Assembly: GCA_964343805.1 (NCBI GenBank)
Contig: CAYFLR010000010.1
Span: forward strand, 85,350-149,349
DNA from: CAYFLR01 sp964343805
GTDB taxonomy: Bacteria > Bdellovibrionota_B > Oligoflexia > CAYFLR01
Length of the DNA stretch: 64,000 nucleotides
Direction of reading: 5' to 3'
Shown: piece by piece, positions 54,421 to 62,997 of the stretch
How the letters are laid out: each line of letters starts with the position of its first letter
How positions within the stretch are numbered: the stretch's first letter is position 1
Position numbers and translations under genes: made by a program
Notes under the pieces: model-generated
Databases searched by the model: none
The model's input: the letters and a program-made list of their open reading frames with translations, nothing else
Told to the model about the DNA's origin: nothing

Positions 54421-55386
54421 TCACTTTTCTGTCCAAATCTGGGTATTTAGCTCTAATTCTTCCACTAGGTCATCAATGAAATCTATAGCATCATAAATTT
54501 TTATGAATTGTTCTATAGAAAAGAGAGACTTAAAAATATTGGCTTCAAAGTAGTTTTCTTTCTTTTTCAAGGCAATATATAGATTGTTTTTATAAAAAGA
54601 CATATGAGGTGGCGATTTTAAGAGGGATTGGGATTTTATGACATTTTGCATAAACTTCGGAGTTATAAGGGATCGGCTTTCTTTTTGATTTTCGCTATAT
54701 ACTACATAAGTCTTTTCAAATGCTGTATTCTCAAATTTAACTAGATTCATTCCTGTCATGAGGGCGGACATGTCTTGAAGTGCGGCTCCAAAAAACTTTC
54801 CAAAGAACTTTTCTGCAAAATCAGGTTTGATGATAGTTCTATGTTTAAACGGCTTATCAAAATCAATACGAATGACAAATCCCTCAAAGATTGTGCTGCT
54901 ACTTCGGTTTTTTCCCGTCCCGCTTTCATAAAATGCATATACTTCGCACATAAAAAATTTATTCTTTCCCACTTGTCCTGAAATTCTATCTTCGCTCATA
55001 AAATCATTGCTCTCTGTTGAAAACATTTTGGTGTTGTTAAATTCAGTCGAGGAGAGACCTCCCTCGGGATTGTATTCATAACCGGGAAATGCCTTTTCAA
55101 TTATTTGTTTAACCAATTCATGTTTAAATCGGCGTTCAAAACCTGAAGAAAAAAAGATGATGGATATAAGCATTAATATCAATGAAATAGGTATGATAAA
55201 ATAAAAATGATCCATGTAGAAATCGCTATCAAATACATAAATCCCAGCATTCAGAGTCAGGGTAAAAAAAAGAGCAATTGCCGCAAAGAAAAGTATTTCA
55301 CGACGAACTCTTTCTAATTCTTCCACCAAGGGGGCGACTTTGGTTTTAAGAAGGTTGCGAAACTCATCTTTGCTCATATGCTTCAT
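54421..55386 (-). CDS. DUF3137 membrane protein
   Basis: 321 residues. Two adjacent transmembrane helices lie at about 28-50 (ILFFAAIALFFTLTLNAGI) and 58-80. The C-terminal cytosolic part resembles DUF3137 (SGQVGKNKFFMCEVYA, FEGFVIRIDFDK, KKKENYFEANIFKS). Function of the family is unknown. ATG 55386 has GGAG 9 bases upstream; ATG 55377 is possible. It has the FHA gene as its convergent neighbour. Confidence 0.75.
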   Translation of the reverse strand: MKHMSKDEFRNLLKTKVAPLVEELERVRREILFFAAIALFFTLTLNAGIYVFDSDFYMDHFYFIIPISLILMLISIIFFSSGFERRFKHELVKQIIEKAFPGYEYNPEGGLSSTEFNNTKMFSTESNDFMSEDRISGQVGKNKFFMCEVYAFYESGTGKNRSSSTIFEGFVIRIDFDKPFKHRTIIKPDFAEKFFGKFFGAALQDMSALMTGMNLVKFENTAFEKTYVVYSENQKESRSLITPKFMQNVIKSQSLLKSPPHMSFYKNNLYIALKKKENYFEANIFKSLFSIEQFIKIYDAIDFIDDLVEELELNTQIWTEK

Positions 55387-55461
55387 TTCTTCAATCTCCA
55401 GGATAATTTTAATGATGTAGAATATGGTAAATTATATCTGATAAGAAGGATGGGGACTATC

Positions 55462-56169
55462 TCAGTTTTTTATATACGGATTGTGATGGTTGGGAAAGGT
55501 TTTTCTTCCATTAATTATTTTTGGAGTGCTCCACAAAAAACCGAAACTTATGGTTCCATAAGGCATCCAACCAAAGTGAGAAATGTTATCTAATCCAGTC
55601 TTTAGTTTTTCCTTAACTTCATTAGAAATGCCTTCACTATGGGTCATCGCAGGTGGACTTGTAAGCAGAGGGAAAAAGCTACCCAGCTGCCATTTCCAGA
55701 AAAAGCGAGGATTAAAATAATGAATATTACCCAGCGCAGTTTCTAAGCAAAAGTTTGAGAGTGAACTATCCACATTAATTTCTTCATCCGCAGCTGCGCT
55801 TACATTTAGATCTAAAAACAAATGATAAAAACTAAAACCAGTTCTGAAAAAGAAGTGCGAACTATAGAAAGGCGCATAGTTAATGCCTCCACCCCAAAGT
55901 GCTCCCCACCAAGAATTCTGGATTTTAATTTCTGAGATGGTTTTCTCTGTTTGACTCTGACTAGGAAGTAAAAAAAGGTGAGCAGTATAGTTCAATTTAG
56001 GAGAAAAGTGCCAAATAGTTTCCATGGGGATGGAGGGCTGGAGACTAAATCCTGCATTGGTAGACAGGCGCTCTCATTGGAGTTCTTGGCTAAAAATCAA
56101 ACGAAAACTAGAAAGCAGAAATAGGGTGATGAAAGAAAGAAATAGGAGATGGTGATTGAGTCTATTCAT
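55462..56169 (-). pseudogene. Secreted protein with an in-frame TGA after the signal peptide
   Basis: From ATG 56169 the frame encodes a typical signal peptide (NRLNHHLLFLSFITLFLLSS, about residues 2-28), then TGA at 56074-56076, then 203 more codons in the same frame to 55462. The downstream part is Trp/Phe/Tyr-rich with alternating strand pattern, suggesting an exported barrel-like protein. The ATG overlaps the rlmH stop by 8 bases (ATGAATAG), which supports translational coupling and the full-length gene. CGA or TGG to TGA could create the stop. No recognised family. It may be decayed or a sequencing error; an ATG at 56025 could give a signal-less fragment. Confidence 0.7.
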
Positions 56170-56641
56170 GGTGGTAGGGTATACCATTATTGATGGTAAA
56201 AGCTCTATATATTTGTTCGTGCAGTAAGAGATAAGCGTACTCATGGGGAAGAGTTAAGAGGGAGAGTCCGAGATGATAGGGAATTTTCTTTTTAAGATGG
56301 GGGTCCACTCCATGAGCCGATCCCACAATGAGGTTGATTCTCTTAACTTGACCATTCATCTGCTTATCTTTAAGAAGTTTGGCAAGCTGCTTAGAGGTTA
56401 GTTGCTTTCCTTTTTCATCGAGGAGAATGTTAAAAACTCCTGGATTTTCAAGATAAGGCTGCAATGATTTTGCTTCTTTGGCCAGAGCTGCGGGAATTTC
56501 TTTTGAGTTTTTTATTTTAGCTTCTTTTAAAACAACAGTATCCACAGTGGTAAAACGTTTAATTCTTTTACGGTAATCTTCACACTGGGATCCAATAAAA
56601 GAGGTTTTAACCTTTCCATAGGAAATAAAAGAGAGTTTCAC
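56162..56641 (-). CDS. rlmH: 23S rRNA pseudouridine(1915)-N3-methyltransferase RlmH
   Basis: SPOUT methyltransferase acting on helix 69 of 70S ribosomes. The 159-residue protein starts MKLSFISYGKVK, and contains NLIVGSAHGVDP, LPHEYAYLLLHEQIYRAF and ends with NGIPYHHE, the conserved C-terminus of RlmH. GTG 56641 is chosen because AAGG lies 7 bases upstream; the TTG at 56647 is too close. It follows rsfS by 15 bases. Confidence 0.95.
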   Translation of the reverse strand: MKLSFISYGKVKTSFIGSQCEDYRKRIKRFTTVDTVVLKEAKIKNSKEIPAALAKEAKSLQPYLENPGVFNILLDEKGKQLTSKQLAKLLKDKQMNGQVKRINLIVGSAHGVDPHLKKKIPYHLGLSLLTLPHEYAYLLLHEQIYRAFTINNGIPYHHE

Positions 56642-56656
56642 TTGCAAACCTTAGTT

Positions 56657-57043
56657 TTAGGCTTCAGAAGTGTTTTTTACAAAGTCAGGAAGGGGAAGTA
56701 TTTCTGCATCTTTCCAGAAGTTTTCTAATGCATAATAATCACGCAGATAGTCAAAAAAGATATGAACGATCACATCATGGTAGTCCATTAAGATCCACTG
56801 TCCGGATTGTTGCCCCTCAATATGGTGAGGAAGGGTTCCAAACTCTTTTTTAAGGAAAGTGTTGACCTCTTGATAAAGAGCTTTCACATGACGATCAGAA
56901 CTCCCATTACAAATGACAAAGTAATCAGTAAAGCTACTCGTACCTTTTAAATCAAGGACCATTAAATTTAAGCCTTTTTTGTTATGAAGGGCTCTGCAGC
57001 ATTCATGGGCTAGGTTTAATCCCTCAAGTGGGGTATCTGACAT
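56657..57043 (-). CDS. rsfS: Ribosome silencing factor RsfS
   Basis: Binds L14 and blocks subunit joining during starvation. 128 residues; motifs LNLMVLDLKGTSSFTDYFVI, CNGSSDRHVKAL, GQQSGQWILMDYHDVIVHIF are typical of the RsfS/Iojap family. It is 9 bases downstream of obgE. Confidence 0.94.
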   Translation of the reverse strand: MSDTPLEGLNLAHECCRALHNKKGLNLMVLDLKGTSSFTDYFVICNGSSDRHVKALYQEVNTFLKKEFGTLPHHIEGQQSGQWILMDYHDVIVHIFFDYLRDYYALENFWKDAEILPLPDFVKNTSEA

Positions 57044-57052
57044 GGGAACTCC

Positions 57053-58075
57053 TCAATCTTGAAATACCTGTTCTAGGCGTTGCTTCTGAATTACTTCATA
57101 TATTTCATGTTGCAGTGTGTCAACTCCTTCTCGCGAGACGGAAGAAATAAAAAAGTAGGGTAGAGAGATGTCTTTAAATTCCTTTAGCACCTCTTCTTTT
57201 ATCTCTGGAGTTATTGAGTCAATCTTAGTGAAAACAATGAATATCGGCTTTTTTACCAGATCTGGATGATAAGAACTGAGCTCATTTTGAATGAGATTAA
57301 AATTCTTTAAGGGGTCTTCATGAGGATAGAGGCTAATATCTACCAGGTGAAGCAAAATGCTCGTGCGTTCAATGTGCTTTAGAAATTCGATTCCTAAGCC
57401 AGAGCCTTGGCTCGCATTTTCGATGATCCCTGGAATATCTGCAATGGTAAAACTATCGTAATCACTGGTTTGAATGACTCCGAGTACCGGAGACAGTGTG
57501 GTAAAAGGATAATCTGCAATCTTAGGATTCGCTTTAGAGACCGATGAGAGAAATGTTGATTTACCCGCGTTGGGAAGGCCAACCAGACCCACATCTGCAA
57601 GTAACTTTAACTCGAGTCTGACTTTTTTCTCTTCCCCTTCGGTTCCAGTAGTGAATTGCCTTGGAGCTTGATTGACACTGCTGGTAAAACGGGCGTTACC
57701 TAGACCTCTTTTTCCACCCCGAGCTATAACTAATTCTTGGTTGTGGTCCACTACTTCACCAATCTGTTCGTTGGTTGCTTCGTCGTAGAGGATGGTTCCG
57801 CAAGGGACTTCAATTAAGTAGGGCTTGCCATTTCTACCATTTTTCTTTTGAGACATGCCGCTTTGACCATCTTCAGCTTTAAATTTCTGATTTAGGCGCA
57901 ACCCCAAAAGGGTATTCTTATTTCGGCTGGCTTTAATAACTACGTTTCCACCATGACCACCATCCCCACCATCGGGACCGCCACGAGGGACGTGTTTTTC
58001 ACGCCGAAAACTGGCTATGCCACTGCCGCCATTGCCGGCAGTAACATATATTACTGTCTCGTCAACAAATTTCAC
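57053..58075 (-). CDS. obgE: Obg-family GTPase ObgE/CgtA
   Basis: GTPase of 50S assembly and stress control. It starts MKFVDETVIYVTAGNGGSGI, has the Gly-rich Obg fold (RGGPDGGDGGHGG), P-loop GLPNAGKSTFL, IADIPGI and TKID; 340 residues, short C-terminus typical of non-enteric forms. Linked to L27, L21 and rsfS as in many bacteria. Confidence 0.97.
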   Translation of the reverse strand: MKFVDETVIYVTAGNGGSGIASFRREKHVPRGGPDGGDGGHGGNVVIKASRNKNTLLGLRLNQKFKAEDGQSGMSQKKNGRNGKPYLIEVPCGTILYDEATNEQIGEVVDHNQELVIARGGKRGLGNARFTSSVNQAPRQFTTGTEGEEKKVRLELKLLADVGLVGLPNAGKSTFLSSVSKANPKIADYPFTTLSPVLGVIQTSDYDSFTIADIPGIIENASQGSGLGIEFLKHIERTSILLHLVDISLYPHEDPLKNFNLIQNELSSYHPDLVKKPIFIVFTKIDSITPEIKEEVLKEFKDISLPYFFISSVSREGVDTLQHEIYEVIQKQRLEQVFQD

Positions 58076-58138
58076 TTCTTCACCGTAATTAAAGAGAAGT
58101 TAAGGTTTAAGATGCAAGCTAGAGAAGAAAGGAGGAAA

Positions 58139-58393
58139 CTAGGCTGGATAGACGCTAACTTTTTGCTTAAGACGGGTCAATCTTTCAAATTTAACAACGC
58201 CATCTGCTTTTGCAAATAAAGTATAGTCTTTACCTGTACCTACGTTCTCACCAGCGTGGAATGTGGAACCTACTTGGCGAACAATGACGCTGCCAGCAGA
58301 TGCAAATCCACCACCATATATTTTTATTCCGCGGCGTTGACCGTTACTATCTCTGCCGTTCTTAGAACTACCACCTGCTTTTTTATGTGCCAT
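58139..58393 (-). CDS. rpmA: 50S ribosomal protein L27
   Basis: 84 residues beginning MAHKKAGGSSKNGRDSNGQRR, the near-invariant L27 start, with IVRQVGSTFHAG and VGTGKDYTLFA. 15 bases after rplU. No extra N-terminal cleavage peptide is present. Confidence 0.98.
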   Translation of the reverse strand: MAHKKAGGSSKNGRDSNGQRRGIKIYGGGFASAGSVIVRQVGSTFHAGENVGTGKDYTLFAKADGVVKFERLTRLKQKVSVYPA

Positions 58394-58408
58394 GGAAAAC
58401 CTCTCGCA

Positions 58409-58717
58409 TTAATGTTGAATCTTAACAACTTTTAGTTGGGTATAGGGCTGTCGATGTCCGTTACATTTTTGGTAATTTTTACGTCGTTTAAACTTATGAA
58501 CCAAAATCTTCTTGCCACGGAATTGCTTTTCGATAGTAACTTTAACGCTGGCATCAGCCACGCGTGGAGCTCCTATCTTTGGGGTGTCTCCACCAACCAT
58601 AAGCACTTCGCTAAGCTCAATTTCAGCCCCGACTTCACCTTCTAATTTCTCAACTGTAAAGAGATCGCCTTCTGCTACTTTAAATTGACGACCACCCGTT
58701 TTTACCACTGCGTACAT
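58409..58717 (-). CDS. rplU: 50S ribosomal protein L21
   Basis: 102 residues, start MYAVVKTGGRQFKV, later VHKFKRRKNYQKCNGHRQPYT, the basic L21 signature, and a short C-terminus. First gene of the rplU-rpmA-obgE-rsfS-rlmH operon, driven by the strong promoter at 58805-58834. Confidence 0.98.
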   Translation of the reverse strand: MYAVVKTGGRQFKVAEGDLFTVEKLEGEVGAEIELSEVLMVGGDTPKIGAPRVADASVKVTIEKQFRGKKILVHKFKRRKNYQKCNGHRQPYTQLKVVKIQH

Positions 58718-58804
58718 GTTAATGCTCCCTCAGAGTCTAAAGCTTACAATAATTATTGACCATTTGATACAACAAACCAATCCTAATAATTTAGGTGGAG
58801 GTCT

Positions 58805-58834
58805 TTTATAAACTCTTTTAAGGATAATTGTCAA
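58805..58834 (-). promoter_or_regulatory. Strong sigma-70 promoter of the rplU operon
   Basis: On the minus strand, a perfect TTGACA (58829-58834) and TATAAA (58805-58810) are separated by 18 bases. The leader to the rplU ATG is about 80 bases. Confidence 0.75.
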
Positions 58835-58891
58835 GTTTAAAGCATTTTTTAGTTGCACTTTGATTTGTTTCGTGTTGGAATGCATTTTCGT

Positions 58892-58976
58892 GCGAGCGTG
58901 GTGAAATTGGTAAACACGCTAGGCTTAGAACCTAGTGCCTCGCGGCTTGAGAGTTCAAGTCTCTCCGCTCGCACCA
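58892..58976 (+). tRNA. tRNA-Leu (anticodon UAG)
   Basis: 85-nt class II tRNA. Acceptor GCGAGCG pairs with CGCTCGC; the anticodon stem CTAGG/CCTAG encloses loop CTTAGAA, anticodon TAG; a long variable arm follows, T loop TTCAAGT, and 3' ACCA is encoded. Confidence 0.96.
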
Positions 58977-59044
58977 ACCCTTCCCTCTTATTTTTATTTT
59001 AAATCCCCTAAATCACTTAAGTTTTTTAATCGAGAGGCATTAAA

Positions 59045-59581
59045 ATGTATAAAAAGATAATCTCTGACTGTGAAGTTTTAGCGGAAAAATATTGTCAACG
59101 CCATCGTAAAGACCCTCTGCTTTGGTCTGATCACACCAGATTGGTGAGAAAATATGCTCTAATATTAGCTGATAGAGAGGGAGCAGATTCCTTGGTGGTA
59201 GAGCTAGCAGCTTTGATGCATGATACCGGTAAGTTTGCAGGTAGGGAAGACCATCATCTCGTCGCCAGTCAATTGATGCAAAGTTTCCTAAATAATTGGT
59301 CTTTACCAGAAGTTCAAAAACAGCTCATATTAAAATGTATTGAAAAACATCGTTCTAGATTCTCTGGAGAAGAGAATGAAATTGAAGTGAAAGTGGTACA
59401 AAGTGCTGATATGCTTGGTCGAATTATGGATGGTTCCTATGTAGAAAGACTCATTCAAAAAGGGTCTAAAGAGAAACTGGTTAAATGGCTTAAGCGAGCC
59501 AATAGTAAAATAAACCTATCTTCTGCCTTGGAAATAGCGACCCCTACTTTGAAAAGGGTGGAAAAAGTAGCCGGATTATAA
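59045..59581 (+). CDS. HD-domain phosphohydrolase
   Basis: 178 residues. Metal-binding pattern H...HD...D is seen in WSDHTRLVRK, LAALMHDTGKF and VVQSADMLGR, the layout of single-domain HD hydrolases that act on nucleotides or phosphate esters. It is soluble with no partner domain, and the substrate is unknown. It follows the tRNA-Leu gene by 68 bases without a clear terminator. Confidence 0.85.
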   Translation: MYKKIISDCEVLAEKYCQRHRKDPLLWSDHTRLVRKYALILADREGADSLVVELAALMHDTGKFAGREDHHLVASQLMQSFLNNWSLPEVQKQLILKCIEKHRSRFSGEENEIEVKVVQSADMLGRIMDGSYVERLIQKGSKEKLVKWLKRANSKINLSSALEIATPTLKRVEKVAGL

Positions 59582-59791
59582 AGAGTGTCGCTTGTTTAGA
59601 ATTACTGGTTTTTTGTAAGTATGGAGCGTCAAGCTTGTGGTCTAATGTTTCAATTATGAACACTTCTTTTCTATCAATTTTTTCTGCAATATAAAGAAAT
59701 GACATAAGAAAATGTAATTAGCTTAAAAGGTATGGACTTTGCATAAGTGGCCTTTAGGGAGAATTCTCCTGTTTTGATAAAAGGAGTTGGA

Positions 59792-60406
59792 ATGCGAGCT
59801 TGCTTTAAAATTATAATTGCAGGGATAATTTCTGGTCTGTTTTTTTCTTGTGGAAACATAGATGATAATAAGTTGAGAAGTGTTGAACAGGAGGAAGCCT
59901 CTAATCAAAAGCAATCCTCTCAGCTAACCATAGAGCAGGCTAGAAAAACAGGGAAGCTTTTTGAAAGTCTCAATGGTTACCTGGTAGAAGGGATAGATGC
60001 TGATAAGAATTTGCTTGCTTTGATGAAGCAAATCAATCGTGATCGCCAAATAGTCTACAATAATATAGCAACTAGAAATGGGGTTTTGCGCAGAGATGTG
60101 GAGTTGATGGCTGGGAAAAGACTTGTGTTATTAAATTCTTATCATGGTTCGCTTCTGGGTGCTTCGAATAAGGAGATTCTAGAGGGGGCCAAGAGATCTT
60201 GTCTTGTTTTTGAAGGTGAAGCTGGCTATCTCAAAGCTCATTTTAATCTAGCTGTCGAAATAAAAACTTTGGTGGATCAAGTTAATGAAAAACGAAAGAG
60301 TGTCTATCAAATTATAGCCCTAAGAACGGGAGTATCGATTAGAGAGATTGAGTTAATAGCAGGGCAGAAGTTATTACGATTAAATCTGCAAAAGGGTTGT
60401 AATTAA
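59792..60406 (+). CDS. Lipoprotein with two DUF1318 (YdbL)-like repeats
   Basis: 204 residues. Lipoprotein signal ending in LFFSC. Two similar units of about 50 residues follow: LMKQINRDRQIVYNNIATRNG ending VELMAGKRLV, and LVDQVNEKRKSVYQIIALRTG ending IELIAGQKLL, both like the DUF1318 helix-turn pattern. DUF1318 proteins are periplasmic and of unknown function, usually single-copy domain. ATG 59792 follows AAGGAG; a TTG further up (59747) is discarded. The next lipoprotein gene starts 38 bases later. Confidence 0.75.
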   Translation: MRACFKIIIAGIISGLFFSCGNIDDNKLRSVEQEEASNQKQSSQLTIEQARKTGKLFESLNGYLVEGIDADKNLLALMKQINRDRQIVYNNIATRNGVLRRDVELMAGKRLVLLNSYHGSLLGASNKEILEGAKRSCLVFEGEAGYLKAHFNLAVEIKTLVDQVNEKRKSVYQIIALRTGVSIREIELIAGQKLLRLNLQKGCN

Positions 60407-60444
60407 ATTCCCAAATATCACTTGAATTATAATGGAGTATTTAT

Positions 60445-61128
60445 ATGAAACTTTTCAGTGCAATTATGCTTTTAAGTCTCATGGTTTTTAGCTGTGGTAC
60501 AAAACCCTCTGAGGATTCATCGCTTCAATCTGAGGTATCGGAGGAAGAGGTTCAAAAGCCTTCTGAGTCTAATAGTTTGAAAGGGCGGTTAATGAGAGCG
60601 GCGATAGATAGAGCAAAATCAGCAGTAGTGGAAAATGGGAAAAAGCTTCTTAATGGAATCAATGTTAAGAGCTGTCAAGAATTGGATTTTGAAAAAACTG
60701 AGGTAGGGGATCGTTGTAAAACTTCCAAAGGCTATGTGTTTGAATTGGTGTCTAAGCCTGACGCTCATAGAGAAACATGGAAGGGTCCTGATGGAATACT
60801 TTGGGGAGATTTGATTCCAAGTACCGAAACCAATGAAGCCTTCGGAAGAGTGATTGCAAGGAATGTAAGGCCTGTCAGTGGACTACATATAACTTGTCAA
60901 AATCAAAATATGATCGTACCAACAGCAGATCATTTTAAGAAAGGTGAAAAACAAGGAATAAGAGAAGTTTTACCCAATATTAAGGGAAACTTTTTTTGGA
61001 CATCCACCAATGTGGGTCTGAATCATGGGCGAAGAGTTTATGTTGGAGACACGGGTAAGCTTTCTTTTACAGGAATCAATACTACTGCTCAACTTCGTTG
61101 TGTAGGGGATAACGTTAGATTTAGGTAG
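60445..61128 (+). CDS. Small lipoprotein of unknown function
   Basis: 227 residues with a lipoprotein signal (LMVFSC, Cys17), a Glu/Ser-rich linker, a short helical region and a compact C-terminal part with four Cys (SCQELDF, DRCKTS, ITCQNQN, LRCVGD) and Trp-rich strands (ETWKGPDGILWGDL). The GPDGILWGD pattern resembles cysteine/Trp-type DUF1566-like or C-type-lectin-like folds, but I cannot assign it. GGAG precedes the ATG. Same strand and probably same unit as the DUF1318-like gene. Confidence 0.65.
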   Translation: MKLFSAIMLLSLMVFSCGTKPSEDSSLQSEVSEEEVQKPSESNSLKGRLMRAAIDRAKSAVVENGKKLLNGINVKSCQELDFEKTEVGDRCKTSKGYVFELVSKPDAHRETWKGPDGILWGDLIPSTETNEAFGRVIARNVRPVSGLHITCQNQNMIVPTADHFKKGEKQGIREVLPNIKGNFFWTSTNVGLNHGRRVYVGDTGKLSFTGINTTAQLRCVGDNVRFR

Positions 61129-61150
61129 AAGAGAATCGAAGTGTGTACGC

Positions 61151-61864
61151 CTAATTGGCATTATTACTCTTATTAGTTCCTTCCTCTTTGTGATTAAAAA
61201 CCGGATCACTTTTAGCAGCTGAAATAAACTTTTTGAAAATTTCCTTATTGGTCATGCTATCAATGGTTAGCTCATTATTGTCTATTTCTCCCTCTTCTAA
61301 GTTGAGCTCTGAAAGCCAAGATTTAAAACTAAACAGGTCCAATAGTTCTCCAGGGAATGAGCTCGTCATGAGAATGCCCTCCTCTTTGATTGCCAGCATT
61401 TTATTGAGTTTGGCCACCTTTAAAGTGAAGGGTACTTTTGTTCTACCTTTGAGAAAATATCCTCCAATAAATAGAGAGCGATCTTTTAGGTAGGAGTGTT
61501 CATCGTCATTTGAAGGAATGTAATTGAATCTAAAGTGGGTATAAGTGCCTCCCATAAATGCTGTTAATGAGGGAATAGGGCTTACATTCTTCTTAACAAA
61601 ATCAAAAACAAAGGGACCGTTCATTTGTGATAAGTTTGATTCTTCGCTTTGAGACTTTTGCTCTTTGGGTTTTATCATTATTTTAGCTACAGATAATTTT
61701 AGAATCCCGACAGTCATCATAGTGTTTATTTCGATTTTTTTATTACCCGTTATATATTTATTGGAATTGGAAGAGCTCTTCTTAGCAACTTTTATGTCAT
61801 CGCATTGTAACGTGAACAGGCTAGAGGCAATTGCCGTTAAGAAGAGTGGAATAAAAACTTTCAT
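61151..61864 (-). CDS. Lipoprotein of unknown function
   Basis: 237 residues with signal ending LFTLQC (Cys21; Gln at -1 is unusual). The mature part is Lys/Ser-rich at first, then has short strands: FMGGTYTHFRFNYIPSNDD, SLFIGGYF, VPFTLKV, resembling DUF4382-type beta-sandwich lipoproteins, though I cannot confirm. The C-terminus is polar (NKEEGTNKSNNAN-like). It converges on the preceding lipoprotein gene. Confidence 0.6.
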   Translation of the reverse strand: MKVFIPLFLTAIASSLFTLQCDDIKVAKKSSSNSNKYITGNKKIEINTMMTVGILKLSVAKIMIKPKEQKSQSEESNLSQMNGPFVFDFVKKNVSPIPSLTAFMGGTYTHFRFNYIPSNDDEHSYLKDRSLFIGGYFLKGRTKVPFTLKVAKLNKMLAIKEEGILMTSSFPGELLDLFSFKSWLSELNLEEGEIDNNELTIDSMTNKEIFKKFISAAKSDPVFNHKEEGTNKSNNAN

Positions 61865-62076
61865 AGCTTACCTATTGACTCTGTCTTTATAATAATCTCA
61901 ATAAAACATCTTATAGAAATATCTTACATATCGTAAACAAATTTATATGCGGATTGGTAAATTATGTGAACCTAAATGGTAAGTTTTATTTTCACCAAAG
62001 AGAAAAAGTATATTTTTGATACCTTGGTTGGGGGTGATTAAATTCATTAATATATTGATAATATTGAATTAAAAAG

Positions 62077-62093
62077 TTGGCACAGGAAATGCA
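62077..62093 (+). promoter_or_regulatory. Sigma-54-type promoter
   Basis: TTGGCACAGGAAATGCA matches the -24/-12 consensus YTGGCACGRNNNTTGCW except at two positions, with the exact GG-to-GC spacing. Transcription would begin near 62104, 59 bases before the ATG at 62163. A sigma-54 activator gene was not seen. Confidence 0.6.
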
Positions 62094-62162
62094 ATACGAA
62101 TAAGCCAAGAGGAATTGGAAATGAAATTGGAAACTAATTTTATCAATATTAAGGAGTTAAAA

Positions 62163-62936
62163 ATGAAAAAATTAATGACATTAGTAGCAACATTCATGGT
62201 TTTGGGATTTTTGAGTAATGCTCAGGCAGCAACTAAACGGTTGAGGTTAGAATATTATGATCAACATCTAAGAGGGCAGAATGTGCTTAAGCTCAAGCAG
62301 AAAATTAGGCAGGATTTCCCCAATTTTCGTCTACGAAATGCTGATCTTATTCGAGTTAAACTCGTCGCTAAAACCAAACATGGACGAGGAACAGCCACTC
62401 TCGTAGTAGGGCAACAACAATCAAATGCAATCATGGTTGATGGAATTCCCCAAGATTTTCATAGAAACCAAAGATATACTTATGACCGTGTTTTCATCGA
62501 CAACCCATCTTGGGACAGTATGGGTAAATGGCAGATTCACCTTCGTGGAAATTTTAAAATCAAAAGAGTTGTCGTCGTAGTTGAAAGAGGATGGAATCCA
62601 CAGCCACAACCTATGCCACAATTTAGCTGGGTTTTTCAATCAACCATCAACCCTCCTTTTGGTTTCTATACAACAACAACTATTCCTGTGAATGGTCAGA
62701 CAAAAAAGATTAAATTGATGTCTAATTACGGAAAATCTAAGATCTCAAACGTTAAGATCCGTTTTGGAAATGGCTCCATGCAAAGAATGACGGGCTTAGA
62801 AGGAAGCATCAATTATTCAGAAGTTAAAGAAATTAATATTCCTGGTAACCGATATGTACAAGAAATAGAAATTACTCACTCTTCCAGAGTATTTTTCAAG
62901 CCTGGACAGTTTGAAGTACACACTCTTACAAAATAA
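62163..62936 (+). CDS. Secreted basic protein of unknown function
   Basis: 257 residues with signal peptide ending SNAQA-AT (cleavage near residue 23). The mature protein is basic (pI high), with Arg/Lys-rich strands: KRLRLEYYDQHLRGQNVLKLKQKI, and Gln/Pro stretch PQPQPMPQ. No known domain recognised. ATG 62163 is chosen because AAGGAG lies 7 bases upstream; an ATG at 62115/62121 would precede the signal. It sits behind the sigma-54-like promoter and ends in a bidirectional terminator. Confidence 0.72.
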   Translation: MKKLMTLVATFMVLGFLSNAQAATKRLRLEYYDQHLRGQNVLKLKQKIRQDFPNFRLRNADLIRVKLVAKTKHGRGTATLVVGQQQSNAIMVDGIPQDFHRNQRYTYDRVFIDNPSWDSMGKWQIHLRGNFKIKRVVVVVERGWNPQPQPMPQFSWVFQSTINPPFGFYTTTTIPVNGQTKKIKLMSNYGKSKISNVKIRFGNGSMQRMTGLEGSINYSEVKEINIPGNRYVQEIEITHSSRVFFKPGQFEVHTLTK

Positions 62937-62957
62937 AAAACGCATCCTATTGGCACT

Positions 62958-62993
62958 AAAAAGCCTCAAGCCCTTCGGGGTTTGGGGCTTTTT
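62958..62993. terminator. Bidirectional intrinsic terminator
   Basis: AAAAAGCC...GCCC, TTCG loop, GGGTTTGGGGCTTTTT, flanked by A and T runs so it works on both strands; ends both the secreted-protein gene and the opposite glycosylase gene. Confidence 0.85.
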
Positions 62994-62997
62994 GTCT

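Noticed and set aside
56074..56076. TGA as a selenocysteine codon
   Set aside because: No SECIS-like hairpin right after the codon was evident, the residue lies at the end of a signal peptide, and no selenoprotein family fits.
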